Assembly (NCBI GenBank): GCA_009930355.1
Contig: RZYK01000114.1
Coordinates: 1 to 6,625 of the forward strand
Source: Campylobacterota bacterium
Lineage (GTDB): Bacteria > Campylobacterota > Campylobacteria > Campylobacterales > Sulfurospirillaceae
Direction of reading: 5' to 3'
Length of the DNA stretch: 6,625 bases
Shown: piece by piece, positions 5,640-6,625 of the stretch
How the letters are laid out: the number at the start of each line of letters is the position of its first letter
Numbering within the stretch: position 1 is the stretch's first letter
Made by a program: the position numbers and the translations under genes
The notes under the pieces: generated by a model
Databases searched by the model: none
Told to the model about the DNA's origin: nothing
The model's input: only the letters and a program-made list of their open reading frames with translations

Positions 5640-6625
5640 ATGAAAATTAGAAAAAGAGCATTGACGTTTGAAGATGTATTATTAGTTCCACAATATTCAG
5701 AGATTTTGCCTAAAGAAGTTGATATTAAAACGAAACTTACTAAACGCATTAGTTTAAATATCCCCTTAGTTTCTGCTGCGATGGATACGGTCACCGAACA
5801 TAGAGCAGCCATTATGATGGCACGTTTGGGTGGTATTGGCATTGTTCATAAAAATATGGATGTGGAAGCTCAGGTAAGAGAAGTGAGACGTGTTAAAAAA
5901 AGTGAGAGTGGCATTATTATTGATCCTGTTTCTATTAAAGCAAATGCTACGCTTCGTGATGCGCTTAGTATTATGTCAGAGTATAGAATTTCAGGTGTTC
6001 CTGTGGTCGATGATAGCAATACACTGATTGGTATTTTAACCAACCGTGATTTACGTTTCGAAAATGACTATACAAAAAATGTTGAAGAGTTGATGACTAA
6101 AATGCCTTTGATTACCGTCAAAAAAGGCACAACGCTTGATGATGCGGAAGCTATTTTTAGAACCAATAAAGTAGAAAAGCTTCCTGTGGTAGATGAGGAT
6201 AACAAACTCTCAGGTCTTATTACCATTAAAGATTTGAAAAAACGTCAAGAATACCCTAATGCCAATAAAGATGCGTTTGGAAGACTTCGTGTGGGTGCGG
6301 CCATTGGTGTAGGTCAGTTAGACAGAGCTAAAGCCTTATCAGAAGCAGGTGTGGATGTGTTGGTGCTAGACTCAGCACACGGGCATTCAAAAGGTATTAT
6401 TGATACCGTTAAACTGATCAAAAAAGAGCTTGATATTGATATTATCGCAGGAAATATCGCTACTTCTGAAGCAGCAGAGGCTTTAGTAGCGGCAGGCGTG
6501 GATGGCATTAAAATTGGTATTGGACCTGGAAGTATTTGTACAACACGTATCGTCTCAGGTGTGGGTGTGCCACAAATTTCTGCCATTGAAGAGTGCTCTG
6601 AAGTGGGTCGAAAACATGGGGTTCC
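5640..6625 (+). CDS. guaB: Inosine-5'-monophosphate dehydrogenase, 3' end outside the window
   Basis: The first 328 residues of an enzyme usually about 480-490 aa long. IMPDH oxidises IMP to XMP with NAD+, the committed step to GMP, in the cytosol (EC 1.1.1.205). Seen in order: the N-terminal barrel part with TFEDVLLVPQYS (9-20), SAAMDTVTE (45-53) and GGIGIVHKNM (64-73); two CBS domains at about 92-146 and 152-206, which in the family bind adenine or guanine nucleotides for control; return to the barrel with the NAD-contacting LVLDSAHGHS (241-250), AGNIAT (270-275) and the catalytic loop GPGSICTTR (295-303) with Cys300 as the residue that attacks IMP. The mobile flap with its Arg-Tyr pair is beyond the window. 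AGGAG (5628-5632), partly inside the gatA stop codon, lies 7 bases before the ATG. Only 10 bases separate it from gatA, so it probably shares the ileS transcript. Confidence 0.97.
   Translation, partial: MKIRKRALTFEDVLLVPQYSEILPKEVDIKTKLTKRISLNIPLVSAAMDTVTEHRAAIMMARLGGIGIVHKNMDVEAQVREVRRVKKSESGIIIDPVSIKANATLRDALSIMSEYRISGVPVVDDSNTLIGILTNRDLRFENDYTKNVEELMTKMPLITVKKGTTLDDAEAIFRTNKVEKLPVVDEDNKLSGLITIKDLKKRQEYPNANKDAFGRLRVGAAIGVGQLDRAKALSEAGVDVLVLDSAHGHSKGIIDTVKLIKKELDIDIIAGNIATSEAAEALVAAGVDGIKIGIGPGSICTTRIVSGVGVPQISAIEECSEVGRKHGV

Noticed and set aside
4213..6586. Minus-strand open frames at 4213-4434, 4826-5071, 5624-5842 and 6314-6586
   Set aside because: All are antisense to well-conserved gatA or guaB sequence and have no recognisable protein features.

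Overview
The window looks like a housekeeping stretch of a Campylobacterota (epsilonproteobacterial) chromosome, most like Sulfurospirillum or a close relative. This is inferred from three things: moderately AT-rich DNA, a GatA and GuaB that read like Campylobacter proteins, and the order ileS - small membrane protein - gatA - guaB, which I recall (unchecked) from Campylobacter. I cannot name the species.

Left part, minus strand. The 5' part of a tRNA-Lys(UUU) gene runs off the window at base 1. It has its own near-perfect promoter: TTGACA, a 17-bp spacer, TATAAT, and an upstream A/T tract like an UP element. This promoter lies on the 3' end of the preceding gene, a CinA-family protein, so that the cinA stop codon is part of the -35 box. 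The CinA protein has a well-preserved C-terminal NMN-deamidase domain and a short, degenerate N-terminal domain.

Middle, 1221-1396. This divergent intergenic region carries a TATAAT box for cinA, followed by a possible 10-codon leader peptide with its own Shine-Dalgarno. The leader's stop codon is fused to the cinA Shine-Dalgarno. On the plus strand there is a weaker candidate promoter and a strong Shine-Dalgarno for ileS.

Right part, plus strand. There is a tightly packed, probably single transcription unit: ileS (isoleucyl-tRNA synthetase, 918 aa), an uncharacterised 42-aa single-pass membrane protein, gatA (amidotransferase subunit A, GTG start) and guaB (IMP dehydrogenase, cut by the window end). 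The first three genes overlap by 8 and 4 bases, and guaB follows after 10 bases. tRNA charging (IleS), repair of mischarged Glu-tRNA(Gln)/Asp-tRNA(Asn) (GatA) and GMP synthesis (GuaB) are thus likely co-expressed.

I see no mobile element, CRISPR array, phage gene or rho-independent terminator. The main genes are ordinary. The items worth a second look are small: the 42-aa membrane protein, the leader peptide before cinA, the tRNA promoter built into the end of cinA, and a palindrome, TTACATGTAA, that occurs three times.
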